DNA of 9,100 nucleotides from the NCBI GenBank assembly GCA_934589705.1, contig CAKTOH010000038.1, positions 1-9,100 of the forward strand, in the 5' to 3' direction. Made by a program: the position numbers and the translations under genes. Below are positions 1 to 6,447 of this stretch, one piece after another; within the stretch, counting starts at the first letter, position 1, and each line of letters opens with the position of its first letter. The notes under the pieces are model-generated. The model was not told where the DNA came from, made no database searches, and saw only the letters and a program-made list of their open reading frames with translations. Origin of the DNA: an uncultured Oscillospiraceae bacterium. GTDB taxonomy: Bacteria; Bacillota; Clostridia; Oscillospirales; Oscillospiraceae.

Positions 1-740
1 TTGCAGAAGTCCTTCCAGTAGGCGAACCACTCCAGGTCGGTGCCGGGCTGGCAGAAGAACTCGCACTCCATCTGCTCGAACTCCCGGGTACGGAAGGTGA
101 AGTTGCCCGGGGTGATCTCGTTCCGGAAGGCCTTGCCCACCTGGCATACGCCGAAGGGCAGCTTCTTCCGGGTGGTGCGCTGGATGTTGGCGAAGTTCAC
201 GAAAATGCCCTGGGCGGTTTCCGGACGCAGGTAGACGGTGGAGGAGGAATCCTCGGTGACGCCGATCTGGGTCTTGAACATCAGGTTGAACTTCCGGATG
301 GGGGTGAAGTGGTGCTTGCCGCAGTTGGGGCAGACAACCTCTTCGTGGTTTGCGATGAAGGCGTCCATTTCCTCAAAGCTCATGGCGTCCACGTTCACGT
401 CCTTGCCGGACTCGCAGGACTCGATGAGCTTGTCCGCCCGCTGACGGGAGCCGCAGCCCTTGCAGTCCACCAGGGGGTCGGAGAAGTTGCCCACATGGCC
501 GGTGGTGACCCAGGTGGTGGGGTTCATCAGGATGGCGGCGTCCAGACCCACGTTGTAGTCGGATTCCTGGACGAACTTCTTCAGCCAGGCCTTCTTCACG
601 TTGTTCTTGAATTCCACGCCCAGAGGGCCGTAGTCCCAGGCGTTGGCCAGGCCGCCGTAGATTTCGGAGCCCGCGTAGACGAAGCCCCGGCTTTTGCAGA
701 GGTTTACGATCATATCCAGAGTCTTTTCACTGTTTTTCAT
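1..740 (-). CDS. glyS: Glycine--tRNA ligase, dimeric (alpha2) type, 5' part only
   Basis: This cytoplasmic class II synthetase charges tRNA-Gly with glycine. Only the first 246 residues are present; the gene runs off the left edge. The start ATG at 740-738 has a GGAGG site at 752-748. Visible landmarks are an N-terminal stretch with [18 protein letters not shown] (residues 25-41), typical of single-chain GlyRS, and a Cys-rich insertion with Cys93/Cys96 and Cys137/Cys140 that looks zinc-binding. RPETAQGIF follows at 172-180. Class II motif 2 starts with FRNE at 205-208 and continues through [13 protein letters not shown] to 229. This architecture is the alpha2 form, not the separate GlyQ/GlyS alpha2beta2 form. 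The gene has its own promoter overlapping the end of the acyltransferase gene, with a leader of only about 27 bases. The family assignment is very secure. Confidence 0.97.
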   Translation of the reverse strand, partial: MKNSEKTLDMIVNLCKSRGFVYAGSEIYGGLANAWDYGPLGVEFKNNVKKAWLKKFVQESDYNVGLDAAILMNPTTWVTTGHVGNFSDPLVDCKGCGSRQRADKLIESCESGKDVNVDAMSFEEMDAFIANHEEVVCPNCGKHHFTPIRKFNLMFKTQIGVTEDSSSTVYLRPETAQGIFVNFANIQRTTRKKLPFGVCQVGKAFRNEITPGNFTFRTREFEQMECEFFCQPGTDLEWFAYWKDFC

Positions 741-773
741 GGTTTTTCCTCCAAGTTTTTTCAGTTGTGTGCT

Positions 774-802
774 ATTATACAGGGATTTTCCCGGTAAATC
801 AA
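774..802 (-). promoter_or_regulatory. Sigma-A promoter of the glycyl-tRNA synthetase gene
   Basis: On the minus strand a TTGATT -35 box (802-797), a 17-base spacer and a perfect TATAAT -10 box (779-774) lie 33 bases before the glyS start codon. Transcription would begin near 767, giving a leader of about 27 bases. The -35 box overlaps the TGA stop (801-799) of the acyltransferase gene. That leaves no room for a T-box leader downstream of this promoter. Confidence 0.8.
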
Positions 803-1638
803 GAGGGAAGGCCGGAATCGGGGGGAACAAATCGGAATTCTTCCCCCAGATCGCCGATCATTTTCTCGTAGATCATCTCTCCCAGCTCCACGGTGTTCAT
901 TCCCGCGTAGCTTTCCGGCGCAATGACCTCCACCAGATGGAAGTCCACATCCGTGTGCCGGAAATGCTTGAGGTTCTTGAAAATCTCCCGGGTGCCCCGG
1001 ATGGTGCACACCACAATGGGCACGTTCGTCTTCTGGGCGATTTTGAAAACCCCGGAGCGGAAGGGGTGAAGCTTGCCGTCCTTGCTGGTGTAGCCCTCCG
1101 GGAAGGCGCAGACGGAAACCTTGTCCTCCCGGATGAGCTGGATGCACTTGAGGATGGATTTCAGCGCCTGCCGATCGTTTTCCCGATCCACAGGCTGGCA
1201 GAGGATCTTGTGCATAAAGGCGCCGATGAAGGGCAGGCTGTAATTTTCCTTCTTGGTCAGAAAGGCCAGCTGGCTTTTCCGGAAGCAGTGGAGCACGATT
1301 CCCGGGTCGGCAATGAACAGGTGGTTGCATACCAGCAGAAACCGGCCGTTTTTCGGAGTGTTTTCCAGACCTTTCGTGTGGAGCCGCACCTGAACCAGCT
1401 GGATCAGGGCTTCGATATACACATACATGACAGAGCGGTAAAACCGGTCGTCTTCCTCCTGGGGCTTTGTAAGGTCAACCCGGGCGCAGATAATCCACAG
1501 GAAGAGCACCGCCAGCGCAAAGCCGATCAGGAAAAGCCCCAGGAAGGCCACCGGCACCGTCCAGATCGCCCATCCCAGGCACAGATATAATACACAGGCA
1601 AGCACCAGGGATACCCCGGCAATGGTTTTCAAGAGCAT
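799..1638 (-). CDS. 1-acyl-sn-glycerol-3-phosphate acyltransferase-like protein (PlsC family)
   Basis: This is a probable membrane-bound acyltransferase of phospholipid synthesis, adding an acyl group to lysophosphatidate or a related lipid. The 279-residue product has two hydrophobic segments at its N-terminus (about 5-25 and 28-51). The PlsC catalytic motif HX4D is at His106-Asp111 (NHLFIAD), and the substrate-binding FPEG motif is at 179-182, followed by IRGT near 213-216. I chose the ATG at 1638-1636 because a GGAGG site (1649-1645) lies 6 bases upstream. The frame stays open to 1812, but the extra 58 residues translate intergenic repeat sequence and are not credible. Downstream, glyS follows after 58 bases with its own promoter. 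Substrate specificity cannot be told from sequence, so no gene symbol is given; plsC is possible. Confidence 0.92.
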   Translation of the reverse strand: MLLKTIAGVSLVLACVLYLCLGWAIWTVPVAFLGLFLIGFALAVLFLWIICARVDLTKPQEEDDRFYRSVMYVYIEALIQLVQVRLHTKGLENTPKNGRFLLVCNHLFIADPGIVLHCFRKSQLAFLTKKENYSLPFIGAFMHKILCQPVDRENDRQALKSILKCIQLIREDKVSVCAFPEGYTSKDGKLHPFRSGVFKIAQKTNVPIVVCTIRGTREIFKNLKHFRHTDVDFHLVEVIAPESYAGMNTVELGEMIYEKMIGDLGEEFRFVPPDSGLPS

Positions 1639-1666
1639 AATTTTCCTCCAATAGATTGCGTTTTCC

Positions 1667-1716
1667 AAGCCTTCCCTTGGGGGAAGGTGGCACGGCGTAG
1701 CCGTGACGGATGAGGG
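1667..1716 (+). repeat. Interspersed double-hairpin repeat (AAGGTGGC / GACGGATGAGGG type)
   Basis: Two adjacent perfect hairpins are visible: CTTCCC (1671-1676) with GGGAAG (1681-1686), and CACGGC (1691-1696) with GCCGTG (1700-1705). They are joined by GTGG and followed by ACGGATGAGGGC. The layout hairpin, GGTGGC or GCTGTC, hairpin, GAGGG is shared with the copies at 1926-1967, 1977-2025 and 6231-6282. A truncated hairpin CTCCC/GGGAG with AGAGGT follows at about 1723-1742. No transposase or target duplication is visible. Confidence 0.75.
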
Positions 1717-1760
1717 CCTTGCCTCCCCCTTATGGGAGAGGTCAGACTGTCGAAAAACCA

Positions 1761-1802
1761 TGTCATTGCGAGGCAGTGCGCACACTGCCGTGGCAATCCC
1801 CC
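1761..1802 (+). repeat. CATTGC-type interspersed palindrome, copy 1
   Basis: The core stem is perfect: GGCAGTG (1772-1778), loop CGCA, CACTGCC (1783-1789). An outer ATTGC/GCAAT stem is separated from it by a short internal bulge. The ends read TGTCATTGCG on one side and GGCAATCCCC on the other. The same end sequences recur in inverted orientation in the copies at 1850-1895, 2040-2093 and 2121-2170, and in the composite at 6294-6393. Confidence 0.75.
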
Positions 1803-1849
1803 TAATTTTCAAACATTTTAGATCCTAAACCAGTGGCTTTTACTTCTAT

Positions 1850-1895
1850 CCGGGGGATTCCCACACCAGTCTGCGGACTGGTTCGGAATGACAAC
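1850..1895 (-). repeat. CATTGC-type palindrome, copy 2 (inverted, with compensatory change)
   Basis: The core stem is CCAGTC (1866-1871), loop TGCG, GACTGG (1876-1881). The outer stem is ATTCC (1857-1861) with GGAAT (1885-1889), where other copies have ATTGC with GCAAT. One base pair is therefore exchanged on both sides and pairing is kept. The copy runs from CCGGGGG to GACAAC, opposite in orientation to the copy at 1761. Confidence 0.72.
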
Positions 1896-1925
1896 GTATA
1901 TTGAGGGCTTTTTTGACACGCTGGC

Positions 1926-2025
1926 CACTCCCTATGGGAGAGGTGCCCCTGGAAGGGGCGGAGAGGGTTTTATTTGCCCTCTCAGTCACTTCGTGACAGC
2001 TCCCCCAGAGTGGGAGCCAAGGGGG
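1926..2025. repeat. Head-to-head pair of double-hairpin repeats
   Basis: The left half (about 1926-1967) has CTCCC/GGGAG and CCCC/GGGG hairpins ending in GAGAGGG (1961-1967). The right half (1977-2025) is an inverted copy of the related type, with CCCTCTC (1977-1983), GTCAC/GTGAC (1985-1989, 1993-1997) and GCTCCC/GGGAGC (1999-2004, 2012-2017). The two halves meet across the 9-base spacer TTTTATTTG, and GAGAGGG pairs perfectly with CCCTCTC. The whole could fold into a long branched structure. It looks like a small non-autonomous element or two adjacent insertions. No terminal duplication was identified. Confidence 0.7.
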
Positions 2026-2039
2026 AGACGGATTGTGAC

Positions 2040-2093
2040 CGGAGGGAATCCCTGGAAGGGGCCACGTCGGCCGCTGGCCTCCTCGCAATGACA
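2040..2093 (-). repeat. CATTGC-type palindrome, copy 3 (degenerate)
   Basis: The right end CTCGCAATGACA matches the family end, and the centre carries GGCCA (2060-2064) with TGGCC (2075-2079). The left end is altered: it reads GGGAATCCCTGG in place of the expected GGGGGATTGCC, so the outer stem is broken. It is in the same orientation as the copies at 1850 and 2121. Confidence 0.6.
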
Positions 2094-2120
2094 TGCGTGA
2101 TACGAAGGCTCCCGGAATAT

Positions 2121-2170
2121 CCGGGGGATTGCCACACCAGTGACATCGTTCACTGGTTCGCAATGACAAC
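2121..2170 (-). repeat. CATTGC-type palindrome, copy 4
   Basis: This is a well-preserved copy. Its core stem is CCAGTGA (2137-2143), loop CATCGT, TCACTGG (2150-2156), and its outer stem is ATTGC (2128-2132) with GCAAT (2160-2164). The ends are CCGGGGG and GACAAC, as in the copy at 1850-1895. Directly before it lies a perfect CCCGG-AATAT-CCGGG palindrome (2111-2125) that overlaps its left end. Confidence 0.75.
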
Positions 2171-2306
2171 TTCTATCGCAGCGCACAATCGTATATTCCC
2201 ATTCCCACCCGTTTTTTCTCATTATACTCGGAAACCCACCCTGAAACAAGGCCAAATACTCCACAAAGAGTTTTTCCGCAAAGGGCTGGAAATTGGGACA
2301 ATCAAC

Positions 2307-2315
2307 TGGTATAAT
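2307..2315 (+). promoter_or_regulatory. Extended -10 promoter of the membrane protein-cca-SDR-lipoprotein operon
   Basis: A perfect TATAAT (2310-2315) is preceded by TGG (2307-2309), which fits the TGn extended -10 element. The -35 position is poor (CTGGAA at 2286-2291, 18-base spacer), consistent with reliance on the extended element. Transcription would start near 2322, about 26 bases before the first gene. No other promoter was seen within the operon. Confidence 0.7.
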
Positions 2316-2347
2316 GCCTGTATCCTGAGCGTTTGGAGGATGAACCT

Positions 2348-3025
2348 ATGAAAAATAGGAAATGGATACCCCTTCTGACCCTGCTTTCGGGGCTGGTCTG
2401 CGCCGGCCTGCGCTGGCTGCTCTTCCGAAACCATACGGATGCCAGAGGCCTGCTGGAAACCGGCACTCCGGTGGAAACGGGTATTTTTCTGCTCACCGGC
2501 CTGTGCCTGGTGCTGTTCGCCCTTGCCGCCCGCCGGGGCTGGGCAGGAGAAAATAAGCTCGCCGCCCCAGGGCAAATGCTCGGCGGCCTGGGCATTTTCC
2601 TCACCGCCCTGGGAAATTCCGGTCAGATGGCCGGGCCTGTGGGAACCCTGTGGAAAATCCTGGGACTGGTTGCCGGAATCTGCCTGATTGTCCAGGGCGT
2701 GTGCACCCTGAAAAAGCGCAAAGTCCCCTTCCTGCTGCCGCTGGTTGTCTGCGTTTTTTTCCTGCTGCATCTCATCGACAACTACCGGGGCTGGAGCAGT
2801 CAGCCCCAGCTGCAAAAGTACCTGTTTGACCTGCTGGGCATACTGTCCCTTACCTTTTTCAGCTATTGCGATGCCGCCCGGAAGGTTTCTCTGGGCAAGC
2901 CGAAAACCCGGATTTTTGCCGGCCTTTGCGCCGTCTATTTCTGCCTTGCCGCCATTCCCGGCACACCGGAATTTACCGTTTTGTATGCCCTGTGCGCCCT
3001 GTGGGCGTTGACCGATGGGGAGTAA
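2348..3025 (+). CDS. Polytopic membrane protein of unknown function
   Basis: I do not recognise the family of this 225-residue protein. Hydrophobic stretches suggest seven or eight membrane segments, at about residues 8-26, 44-61, 77-89 (weak), 102-120, 126-143, 157-175, 188-203 and 209-221. Basic clusters (LKKRK at 121-125, GKPKTR at 183-188) are likely cytoplasmic loops. No catalytic motif stands out. The ATG at 2348 is preferred because GGAGG (2335-2339) lies 8 bases upstream; an in-frame TTG at 2333 overlaps that ribosome site and is unlikely. It is the first gene of a four-gene operon, and its stop is 3 bases before the cca start. It may have no functional link with tRNA maturation beyond co-transcription. 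Confidence 0.82.
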   Translation: MKNRKWIPLLTLLSGLVCAGLRWLLFRNHTDARGLLETGTPVETGIFLLTGLCLVLFALAARRGWAGENKLAAPGQMLGGLGIFLTALGNSGQMAGPVGTLWKILGLVAGICLIVQGVCTLKKRKVPFLLPLVVCVFFLLHLIDNYRGWSSQPQLQKYLFDLLGILSLTFFSYCDAARKVSLGKPKTRIFAGLCAVYFCLAAIPGTPEFTVLYALCALWALTDGE

Positions 3026-3028
3026 TCC

Positions 3029-4357
3029 ATGTATCTGCCTGATCTGATTCAAAAATGTATCTCGGCTCTGGAAAATGCCGGCTTCGCCGCCTATGCCGTA
3101 GGCGGCTGCGTCCGGGACAGCCTCTTAGGGCTGACACCTCACGACTACGACCTGTGCACCAACGCCCTGCCCCAGCAGACCAAGGCCGTCTTCCGGGACT
3201 ATCGTCTGGTGCTGGCGGGGGAAAAGCACGGAACCGTCACCGTCGTCACCCCGGAGGGGAACGTGGAGATCACTACCTTCCGCACGGAAGGTGGCTACCG
3301 GGACAGCCGTCATCCGGACTGGGTGAAATTTGTGCCGGATGTCGAGGGCGATCTTGCCCGCCGGGATTTTACCGTCAACGCCATGGCCTATTCTCCCACC
3401 CGAGGCTTTGCCGACCCCTTCGGGGGACAGGCGGATCTGCAAAATCACATTCTCCGGGCGGTGGGCAACCCGGAGACCCGGTTCCGGGAGGATGCCCTGC
3501 GGATTCTCCGGGGGGTGCGGTTTTCAGCAAAATACGGCCTGACCCCGGAAAACGCCACCCTGAACGCCATGGTTTCGGAGTCTCATCTTCTGGACAGCCT
3601 GGCCAGGGAGCGGGTTTTTGACGAATTGGGGAAGTATCTGCTGGTTGCGAAAACCGAGGACTTGTGCCGGTTTGCCCCCATTCTGGGGGCGGCGATTCCG
3701 GAGCTTTCGCCCATGGTCGGCTTTGACCAGCACAGCCCTCACCACGCCTACGATCTGTTCACCCACACCGCCCATGTGGTGGCGGGGGTTCCGGCGGAGC
3801 CGGTGATGCGCTGGGCGGCGCTGCTCCACGACACGGGAAAAATCACCACCTTCACCCGGGACGCCACCGGCCGGGGCCATTTCTACGGCCACGCCAAGGA
3901 AAGCGCCCGGATTGCCGATGCGGTTCTGCGCCGTCTGAAAGCCCCCACCGCCCTCCGGGAGGCGGCGGTGCTGCTCATCGAAAAGCACATGACCCGGCTC
4001 CTGCCGGAGGAAACATTTCTCCGGCGGCAGGCGGCGAAGCTGGGCTTTCCCTTCCTTTACGAGCTGCTGACCTTGCAGAAGGCGGACATGGGCAGCAAGG
4101 GCACCGGCGAGGACGACGGCAGCGCCCTTTTCGCCCAGACCGAAGAAATGCTTCACAAATTGGAGGCGGAGCACCTCTGCCTGAGCCTGAAAGACCTGGC
4201 CGTCAACGGCAACGATCTGATGGCTCTGGGCTTTTCCGGACGAGCCATCGGCTCCTGCCTGAACGCCCTGCTGGGGGAGGTTCTGGAGCAGCGGCTCCCC
4301 AATGAAAAACAAGCTCTGCTTACTCTTGCCGCGGAGCGAAAGGAGAAGGAAGTATGA
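3029..4357 (+). CDS. cca: CCA-adding tRNA nucleotidyltransferase with HD domain
   Basis: This cytoplasmic enzyme builds or repairs the 3' CCA end of tRNAs from CTP and ATP without a template. The 442-residue product starts with a class II nucleotidyltransferase head: GGCVRD at 25-30, then the metal-binding DYD at 39-41. RRDFTVNAMAY follows at 111-121 and EDALRILRGVRFSAKYGL after about residue 153, both standard for the neck that reads the incoming nucleotide. A C-terminal HD phosphohydrolase-type domain shows His267-Asp268 in LLHDTGK, with further His residues in GHFYGHAKES. The start ATG has GGGGAG (3017-3022) 6 bases upstream, overlapping the stop of the preceding gene. The last 4 bases overlap the next gene (ATGA), implying coupled translation. 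A poly(A) polymerase of the same superfamily is the alternative, but an HD-bearing enzyme in this group is normally CCA-adding. Confidence 0.95.
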   Translation: MYLPDLIQKCISALENAGFAAYAVGGCVRDSLLGLTPHDYDLCTNALPQQTKAVFRDYRLVLAGEKHGTVTVVTPEGNVEITTFRTEGGYRDSRHPDWVKFVPDVEGDLARRDFTVNAMAYSPTRGFADPFGGQADLQNHILRAVGNPETRFREDALRILRGVRFSAKYGLTPENATLNAMVSESHLLDSLARERVFDELGKYLLVAKTEDLCRFAPILGAAIPELSPMVGFDQHSPHHAYDLFTHTAHVVAGVPAEPVMRWAALLHDTGKITTFTRDATGRGHFYGHAKESARIADAVLRRLKAPTALREAAVLLIEKHMTRLLPEETFLRRQAAKLGFPFLYELLTLQKADMGSKGTGEDDGSALFAQTEEMLHKLEAEHLCLSLKDLAVNGNDLMALGFSGRAIGSCLNALLGEVLEQRLPNEKQALLTLAAERKEKEV

Positions 4358-5151
4358 AAATCGCGATTGTCACCGGTGCCAGCTCCGGCATGGGCCGGGA
4401 ATTCGTCCATCAGCTGTCGGGCTACGAAACCGTCGACGAGATCTGGGCCGTTGCCCGCCGTGCGGAAGCCTTGGAGGCCCTGAAATCGGAGGTCAGCGCC
4501 CCCGTCCGGCCCGTGGTTCTGGATCTATTGAAGCCGGAAAGCTTCGATACCCTCCGGGCAATGCTGGAAGCGGAAACACCGGACGTTCGCCTGCTGGTGA
4601 ACGCCGCGGGCTTCGGCAAATTCGGCTCCTTCGACAAAATTCCCTTGGAAGACGAATGCCGGATGATCGACCTGAACTGCAAGGCGCTGCTGGTGATGAC
4701 CCGGCTGTGCGTGCCCTACATGGCCCCGGGCAGCCACATTCTGGAGCTGGACAGCCTGTCCGCCTTCCAGCCCGTGCCCTACATCACCACCTACGGTGCC
4801 ACCAAGGCCTTCGTCCTCAGCTACAGCCGGGCTATGAACCGGGAGCTGAAGGGGAAGGGCATCCGGGTCATGGCCATGAATCCGGGCTGGGTGAAGACGG
4901 AGTTTTTCCGCCATGCCTTCCAGTCCAATCAGGACGGAGAGGTGCGGTATTTTGACCGGCTGTACGAAGCGGCGGAGGTGGTGAAAACCGGCCTGCGTGA
5001 CCTGTATTTTACCAAAAAGGACTGCTCCATCCACGGCTTCCCGGTGAAAATGCAGGTACTGATGGTGAAGCTTCTTCCCCATAAGATCGTCATGGACGTC
5101 TGGCTGAACCAGAATAGAAAGGCGAAAAACAACAAAGAACTTGTCAAATGA
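4354..5151 (+). CDS. Short-chain dehydrogenase/reductase (SDR)
   Basis: This is a probable soluble NAD(P)-dependent oxidoreductase of 265 residues, substrate unknown. The Rossmann dinucleotide motif TGASSGMG is at 7-14 and the structural NAAG at 83-86. The catalytic tetrad can be placed as Asn108, Ser134, Tyr147 and Lys151 (YGATK), the Ser-Tyr spacing of 13 being normal. PGWVKTEFF after the active site is also standard for classical SDRs. The length is close to the classical 250 residues with a slightly longer, basic C-terminus (VWLNQNRKAKNNKELVK). The start overlaps the cca stop by 4 bases, with AGGAG at 4341-4345. The stop overlaps the next gene by 4 bases. Operon position suggests co-expression but gives no clear hint of substrate. 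Confidence 0.92.
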   Translation: MKIAIVTGASSGMGREFVHQLSGYETVDEIWAVARRAEALEALKSEVSAPVRPVVLDLLKPESFDTLRAMLEAETPDVRLLVNAAGFGKFGSFDKIPLEDECRMIDLNCKALLVMTRLCVPYMAPGSHILELDSLSAFQPVPYITTYGATKAFVLSYSRAMNRELKGKGIRVMAMNPGWVKTEFFRHAFQSNQDGEVRYFDRLYEAAEVVKTGLRDLYFTKKDCSIHGFPVKMQVLMVKLLPHKIVMDVWLNQNRKAKNNKELVK

Positions 5152-6191
5152 AGTTAAAAACCAAACTTTTTTCCATGATCCTCGCCCTGGTGGCGCTGCT
5201 AGGAGGCTGTGCCCAGACTCTTCCGGCTCCGATTGAGACAGCCGGGGAAAGCCTGACCGTTTCTTTTCTCGATGTAGGCCAGGCGGACTGCGCCCTGCTG
5301 GAATGCGGGGGCGAATTCATGCTCATCGACGGAGGCAACCGGGAGGACAGCCAGCTGGTGGTGTCCTATCTCGAGCAGCAGGGTGTCCGGGAGCTGGCGG
5401 CGGTGGTGTGCACCCACGCCCATGAGGATCATGTGGGCGGTCTGCCCGCGGTGCTGGCGGTGTACCCCACCAAAGCGGTTTACGCCCCCACCCGCACCTA
5501 TTCCTCCAAAATTTTCGACAAATTCGTCTACTATACCGATCAGCAGGGGCTGGAAATTACCATTCCTGCCCCCGGCAACGGATTTTCCCTGGGGAATGCC
5601 CAGGTGACGGTGATGGGGCCGGTGAAATCCTACGCCGAGCCCAACAACACCTCCATTGTGCTGCGGGTCACTTTCGGAAGCACCGTGTTCCTCTTCACCG
5701 GGGACATGGAGACGGAAGCGGAAAACGACATGCTGGACTATTGGGGAGAGAAAATGGACTGGAAGGCGGATGTGCTCAAGGTGGGTCACCACTGCTCCAA
5801 CACCTCCACCGGCTATCGCTTTCTGAATGAGGTCATGCCGGACTATGGGGTCATCAGTCTGGGCAAGGACAATTCCTACGGCCATCCCCACGCCGAGCCC
5901 CTGTCCCGGCTCCGGCAGGCGGGGACGGTGATTCTGCGCACCGATGAGCTGGGCACCATTCAGGCGGTGTCCGACGGGAAGACCGTCACCTTCACCTGGG
6001 AGAATCAGTCGGAAAACCCGGAGAACGGGGAAACGGCAGCCCAAACGGTGTTCATCGGCAACAGGAATTCCAGGAAGTTCCATTCCCCGGACTGCGCCAA
6101 CCTGCCCGCCGAGAAGAATTCCGTGGAATTTTCCTCCTATCAGGCGGCCATTGACGCCGGGTATACCCCGTGTTCCAGCTGCTTAAAGTGA
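5148..6191 (+). CDS. Secreted lipoprotein with ComEC-like metallo-beta-lactamase domain and Ada-like metal-binding tail
   Basis: The 347-residue product begins with a lipoprotein signal peptide: basic start, hydrophobic run, lipobox Leu18-Gly-Gly-Cys21. It is therefore probably anchored on the outer face of the membrane. The core is a metallo-beta-lactamase fold of the ComEC/Rec2 type: FLDVGQADCALL near 39-50, the metal motif HAHEDH (His90, His92, Asp94, His95), TGD with Asp186, VGHH at 212-215 and YGHPH at 244-248. In ComEC the equivalent domain is linked to cutting of the non-transported DNA strand. The tail (about 300-347) carries KFHSPDC (His312, Cys316) and PCSSC (Cys342, Cys345), like the Ada-type zinc domain found on secreted nucleases. 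There are no ComEC channel segments, so this is not a DNA transporter. Nuclease activity is an inference; a phosphodiesterase is the alternative. There is no clear ribosome site, so translation is probably coupled to the SDR gene through the ATGA overlap. Confidence 0.9.
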   Translation: MKLKTKLFSMILALVALLGGCAQTLPAPIETAGESLTVSFLDVGQADCALLECGGEFMLIDGGNREDSQLVVSYLEQQGVRELAAVVCTHAHEDHVGGLPAVLAVYPTKAVYAPTRTYSSKIFDKFVYYTDQQGLEITIPAPGNGFSLGNAQVTVMGPVKSYAEPNNTSIVLRVTFGSTVFLFTGDMETEAENDMLDYWGEKMDWKADVLKVGHHCSNTSTGYRFLNEVMPDYGVISLGKDNSYGHPHAEPLSRLRQAGTVILRTDELGTIQAVSDGKTVTFTWENQSENPENGETAAQTVFIGNRNSRKFHSPDCANLPAEKNSVEFSSYQAAIDAGYTPCSSCLK

Positions 6192-6230
6192 GCCGGGAGC
6201 CGCCGAAAAACGCACTGGTGCGGGAGCACC

Positions 6231-6282
6231 CAAGGCTCCCTTGCGGAAAGGGAGCTGTCAGCGCAGCTGACTGAGGGATTGT
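6231..6282 (+). repeat. Double-hairpin repeat (GCTGTC / GACTGAGGG type), downstream of the lipoprotein gene
   Basis: The first stem is GCTCCCTT (6235-6242) with AAGGGAGC (6248-6255). The second is GTCAGC (6257-6262) with GCTGAC (6266-6271), followed by TGAGGGATT. It is the same family as the right half of the pair at 1977-2025. It lies in the convergent gap between two operons, but no T-run follows either stem, so it is not a standard intrinsic terminator. A small GGTGC/GCACC hairpin (6217-6230) precedes it. Confidence 0.72.
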
Positions 6283-6293
6283 CAAAGAACCAC

Positions 6294-6393
6294 GTCATTG
6301 CGAGCCAGTGGTGCTCCGCGCAGCGAATCAAAATCGAAATGACTGCCAGTGGCAGTCATACCTTAACGTAGCTCACACTGGCGTGGCAATGAC
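6294..6393. repeat. CATTGC-type palindrome copy with a nested internal palindrome
   Basis: The outer arms GTCATTGC (6294-6301) and GCAATGAC (6386-6393) pair perfectly. Inside them CCAGTG (6305-6310) matches CACTGG (6376-6381). About 65 bases sit between the arms, where other copies have a 4-6 base loop. This insert contains a second perfect palindrome, ATGACTGCC-AGT-GGCAGTCAT (6339-6359). Unlike other copies, both ends are of the GTCATTGC kind, with no CCCC end, so this may be two half copies joined. Confidence 0.65.
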
Positions 6394-6447
6394 ATGGTAT
6401 ATTTTGGCTATGTTGACCCATAGGGGCACTTAACGAGACAACCCCCT

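Larger units (their letters stand above)
1639..2347. other. 709-base gene-free region between divergent genes, filled with palindromic repeats
   Basis: No convincing gene lies here. The open frames in this interval translate the repeats and lack ribosome sites. From left to right it holds a double-hairpin repeat (1667-1716), a truncated hairpin copy (about 1721-1741), four CATTGC-type palindromes (1761-1802, 1850-1895, 2040-2093, 2121-2170) and a head-to-head pair of double hairpins (1926-2023). A small perfect palindrome CCGG-type hairpin lies at 2111-2125. After 2170 I see no repeats; 2171-2285 shows nothing recognisable, and 2307-2315 is the promoter of the next operon. Confidence 0.8.

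Noticed and set aside
1639..1812. N-terminal extension of the PlsC-like gene to an ATG at 1812
   Set aside because: The extra 58 residues translate two palindromic repeats, and a strong GGAGG site sits 6 bases before the internal ATG at 1638.
1667..2170. Possible CRISPR array
   Set aside because: The repeats differ in type, length and orientation, and there are no regular unique spacers or cas genes.
1846..2351. Open frames of 67-125 codons on both strands in the repeat-rich gap
   Set aside because: They lie entirely or mostly in repeats, overlap each other, lack ribosome sites and show no protein-like composition.
2222..3052. 276-codon minus-strand open frame opposite the membrane protein gene
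   Set aside because: It is a shadow of the plus-strand gene; the product is rich in Gln/Gly with no motif, and the opposite strand has a clear promoter and ribosome site.
3524..4312. 262-codon minus-strand open frame opposite cca
   Set aside because: This is an antisense shadow of GC-rich cca, whose nucleotidyltransferase and HD motifs are intact.
5199..6083. 294-codon minus-strand open frame opposite the MBL lipoprotein gene
   Set aside because: This is an antisense shadow, rich in His/Gly/Arg, with no domain; the sense frame carries all MBL motifs.
5148..6191. Full ComEC DNA-uptake channel
   Set aside because: The protein has only a lipoprotein signal plus the MBL domain; the OB and multi-helix channel domains are absent.
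6192..6447. Intrinsic terminators for the two convergent operons
   Set aside because: Several stems exist, but none is followed by a T-run on either strand, so I annotate them as repeats only.
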